DNA of 64,000 nucleotides from Sphaerolaimus hirsutus (lineage: Eukaryota; Nematoda; Chromadorea; Monhysterida; Sphaerolaimidae): assembly GCA_964036195.1 (NCBI GenBank), contig OZ038454.1, forward strand, positions 6,386,001 through 6,450,000. The letters run 5' to 3'. Below the pieces are notes generated by a model that did no database searches, had not been told where the DNA came from, and saw only the letters and a list, made by a program, of their open reading frames with translations. The position numbers and the translations under genes are program-made. How positions within the stretch are numbered: position 1 is the stretch's first letter; every line of letters starts with the position of its first letter. Below are positions 62,101-64,000 of this stretch, piece by piece.

Positions 62101-64000
62101 GCAAAGCATAGCCAATGGAAAACCCTGTTTGTCAAGACTGTCAGCTATTGTGATATGATAGTATTTTTAATGCAAGGTGACAAAGTTTGTTGTAATCTTC
62201 AATTGGTTTAGTGTGTGTTTGTAAATGTTTGTGGTATTAATAGAACAGAACCACAAAACCTGACCGAAGGTCGGAGAGAATCCTGCTAGTATTTTATATG
62301 CACGCTATTTCTCTTCGAGGTAATTCATGCCACGATTTTTTTTTAATTTTTGGATGATTCACACTGTGTATGCTCCTTAAACACACTCAGAATTGGTGAT
62401 AATAATTGTATTTATTCACATCCAAAATCATGCTGATTGCAACACATGTGCATTCTTAATATTTTTATTCACAAAGATATTGAGACAAAGAGTTATGTGC
62501 CTGTGAAATATTTTTTAAACGTATTTTTTAAGCTATTTAGGTATTTTTGGCAAAAAATTGCATAAATGCACACACTTTGCACAATGTGTACAAAATTGAC
62601 TGATACATAGGTAGTTTGTTTTCAACATGGTGATAATCATATGGGAGACATCTGACAAATTTGTTTGACATTTATCACATGACTGTTTACAGGGTGCGAT
62701 ACTGGCACATGGAAAATGTGATTAAACATATTGAGGGAGAATTGAATTCTCCATCACCAATGGTAAATTACTTCACAGATACGCAGAGACACGGGTTTAT
62801 CTGAAAAGCATGTGCAACAGATAAAGCATGTGATGAGTTACATCGAACGGCTCTCATGCGTCCGCTTCGATGAAAGGTCCGCCAATTCCATACCACAGCA
62901 TCACCTTCAAATCGTCCATGTTGGTCTTTGTGCCTACAGATGCTAGTTTTGTATTTACTGTATTTGCTTGAATAATCCCCCCCCCCCCGAATAATCCCCC
63001 TGTTAGACATGTGAGAAAAAATAATTCACCCTTGAATAACCCCCCCCCCCCATGGATGGACTAAAAATACGTCCGGTGTGCAGCAATGCAATGGAATGTG
63101 CCTATAGTGTGCCATCAGAGACGGACCATAATTACATGTAAATATGTTGCGTGTACACATTGTACACAATGAATTATGCTAACGCTGGCGCCGTCGAATT
63201 TTAGGCATTTGATAAAATTGTGTGCAATTTGAACAAAAATGTCATGTTATCTTGGTAACAAAGCGTATTTTGCAATATGAATTGATAGAAACATGCATGA
63301 AAACTTTGACAGAATAATAATCCCCCCTCGAATAATTCCCCCCTTGAATAATCCTGCCCATCCCAAAAAAGTCTGATGAAATAATAATCCCCCAGGGGGA
63401 TTTTTCAAGCAAATATGGTACCTGAATTTCCAAAAATTTTTAACTTCATGAATACCTCAGCTTTGAATGTATTTGAGTTTACCCGAATGGGTCTCTTTCA
63501 AAAGTACAACTTTACAACAGTAGTTGATGGACAACTCAAAGTCCTCCAAAGCTGATCTCTATTTTTGCAGGGGTTGCGTGGGTGCCATGTAAGGCAACAA
63601 ACAGGCAAATTTAGAAATGATACAGTCACACTTTCCATGGAAATGGCGAAATGCACAGATGGTGCCAGCCTGGTGTCAAGAGATTTAGCACAAGTCGTGA
63701 AGCCTGATTTTAAGATTGTGTTGTCTTAAGAGTTTATAATTATAAGCCTTATGTTGACAAGATTTGGATACAAAAATACGATTTGGAGACTAGATAAAAA
63801 TATTTGGATACACACGACACTTTACAAGGTCTTTTGCAGGGTCTGGGACTGGCCGCATCAGTTGTCTTTGCATTCAGCCAGTGAAATGCCATTGATTTTG
63901 TCTTTTTAACAAAGTATGTGTGAAAGTGTAGAATACCGTAAATTTCAACCAAGGCTTGGAGAGAAACCCGGTAGTGTCTCTATGTTTGCATACACATTTT
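58959..64000 (+). CDS. Gene 3: 5' part of an astacin/ShKT-family gene
   Basis: Exons 58959-59131, 59197-59426, 59491-59611, 59680-59828, 61203-61363, 62779-62919 and 63571-about 63726 correspond to gene 2 exons 1-7 with matching phases and no visible lesion. The zinc-site exon lies beyond the window. Introns carry three insertions missing from gene 2. Confidence 0.7.
59197..59426 (+). CDS. Gene 3 exon 2: basic propeptide, short His-Ala repeat
   Basis: ARRSGRWAAASLQLCRRLVL, AHAHAH, then HCMQLHPKLRTTLRQLSKL. Donor CACA|GTAAAT, phase 1. Confidence 0.6.
59491..59611 (+). CDS. Gene 3 exon 3
   Basis: 121 nt, acceptor TGCGAG, donor AA|GTTAGC; LKDCLQKYPNMKTWLRQTN as in gene 2. Confidence 0.55.
59680..59828 (+). 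CDS. Gene 3 exon 4
   Basis: The gene 2 acceptor (CACAG) reads CACCG here; the next AG three bases on (CCGCAG) keeps phase and removes one codon. DTDSEYVSECSKSIVRRGN. Donor ACG|GTGATG. Confidence 0.55.
60101..60518. mobile_element. 418-bp TA-flanked element, CCGCAAATCC...GGATTTAGGG
   Basis: TA on both sides; gene 2 has the single-TA empty site near 30221. Interior of TCGAATAACTCCCCCC repeats. Confidence 0.8.
60556..60826. mobile_element. 271-bp mariner-type MITE
   Basis: Inverted ends TTGGTCTGTCGGGAAAGTTT and AACTTTCCCGACAGCCCAA; TA duplication; empty in gene 2 (near 30254). Ends resemble mariner TIRs. Confidence 0.9.
61203..61363 (+). CDS. Gene 3 exon 5: linker and mature N-terminus
   Basis: Acceptor TTGCAG, donor CAT|GTATGT. 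36 bases longer than gene 2 through repeated codons (TATAETQAGTEPTPTPAP), ends EHGFVPYH. Confidence 0.7.
61393..62044. mobile_element. 652-bp hAT-type MITE, TAGGGTTGG family
   Basis: Perfect 8-bp duplication ATTACCAC (61385-61392, 62045-62052); gene 2 empty near 30783. Confidence 0.9.
62779..62919 (+). CDS. Gene 3 exon 6: catalytic domain, HVQQIKH segment
   Basis: IRRDTGLSEKHVQQIKHVM, YIERLSCVRFDERS; donor CAT|GTTGGT; 47 codons. Confidence 0.7.
63571..63726 (+). CDS. Gene 3 exon 7
   Basis: GLRGCHVRQQTGKF, VTLSMEMAKCTDGASL; almost identical to gene 2. Stop at 63727; donor unclear. Confidence 0.55.

Noticed and set aside
62763-62778. Possible 16-bp GT-AG intron before exon 6 of gene 3
   Set aside because: Splicing it would keep a frame, but exon 5 already joins exon 6 in phase 0 without the upstream sequence. 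The candidate exon at 62693 hits a stop in that phase, and 16 bp is below known metazoan intron sizes.
63930-64000. Short open stretch FQPRLGEKPGSVSMFAYTF (also 34197-34310)
   Set aside because: Conserved between genes 2 and 3 but would fall in the middle of the compact astacin core just before the zinc helix, with no matching splice sites. Left unresolved, not annotated.
1-64000. tRNA, rRNA or other structured RNA genes
   Set aside because: No cloverleaf with matching promoter boxes or rRNA-like sequence was recognised by eye; tRNAscan and Rfam searches would be decisive.

Overview
This is a stretch of animal genome, AT-rich, intron-rich and heavily repeated, with one 200-base assembly gap (57977-58176). 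I found no rRNA, tRNA or CRISPR array. All recognisable host coding sequence lies on the + strand and belongs to one tandem family of secreted astacin (M12A) zinc metalloprotease-like genes that also carry a ShKT (ShK-like, six-cysteine) domain. Astacin plus ShKT is best known from cnidarians and nematodes. The organism is therefore an invertebrate metazoan, possibly a cnidarian, but the window alone does not settle it.

Layout: (i) 1-6108, last exons of an upstream copy (gene 0); (ii) 6626-26297, gene 1 from signal peptide to stop; (iii) 29039-57666, gene 2 from signal peptide to stop; (iv) 58959-64000, first exons of gene 3, cut by the window end. I rebuilt a common model of about 22 exons by comparing paralogues and matching intron phases: signal peptide; basic His-Ala-repeat propeptide; further propeptide; mature N-terminus ending in VPYY/VPYH; catalytic exons (HELMHALGFDHEHQR and DYDLFS.xHY); an unusual inserted exon (EMHGLAT); the astacin C-terminal motif (GVGQ..G.S..DIYK.N..YNC); a short EWIDG exon; ShKT; then about nine exons with no family I recognise. 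The predicted product is roughly 1,100 residues. Gene 1 (transposon inside exon 14, second element inside exon 16, Thr in place of the Met-turn Met, phase errors) and gene 2 (1.39-kb foldback inside exon 15, lost splice sites) look damaged. Gene 3 looks intact as far as it can be seen.

Most of the rest is non-autonomous DNA transposons. Because the gene units are recent duplicates (28838-34260 and 58740-64000 align almost end to end), many insertions can be read against an empty site in another copy. These give 8-bp duplications (hAT type) for several families, TA duplications (Tc1/mariner-like) for others, and one 9-bp duplication. A Gag-only LTR retrotransposon lies at 44237-46711.

The most interesting signal is a set of terminal-inverted-repeat elements that begin GTGCC or GTACC, end in a CAG/CTG-like triplet, and sit in coding exons. 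At 38229-38590 one splits exon 14 of gene 2. Treating it as a GT-AG intron restores a reading frame of exactly the same length as uninterrupted gene 1. This is what a transposon-derived intron ('introner') should look like. A related element interrupts exon 19 in all three copies.
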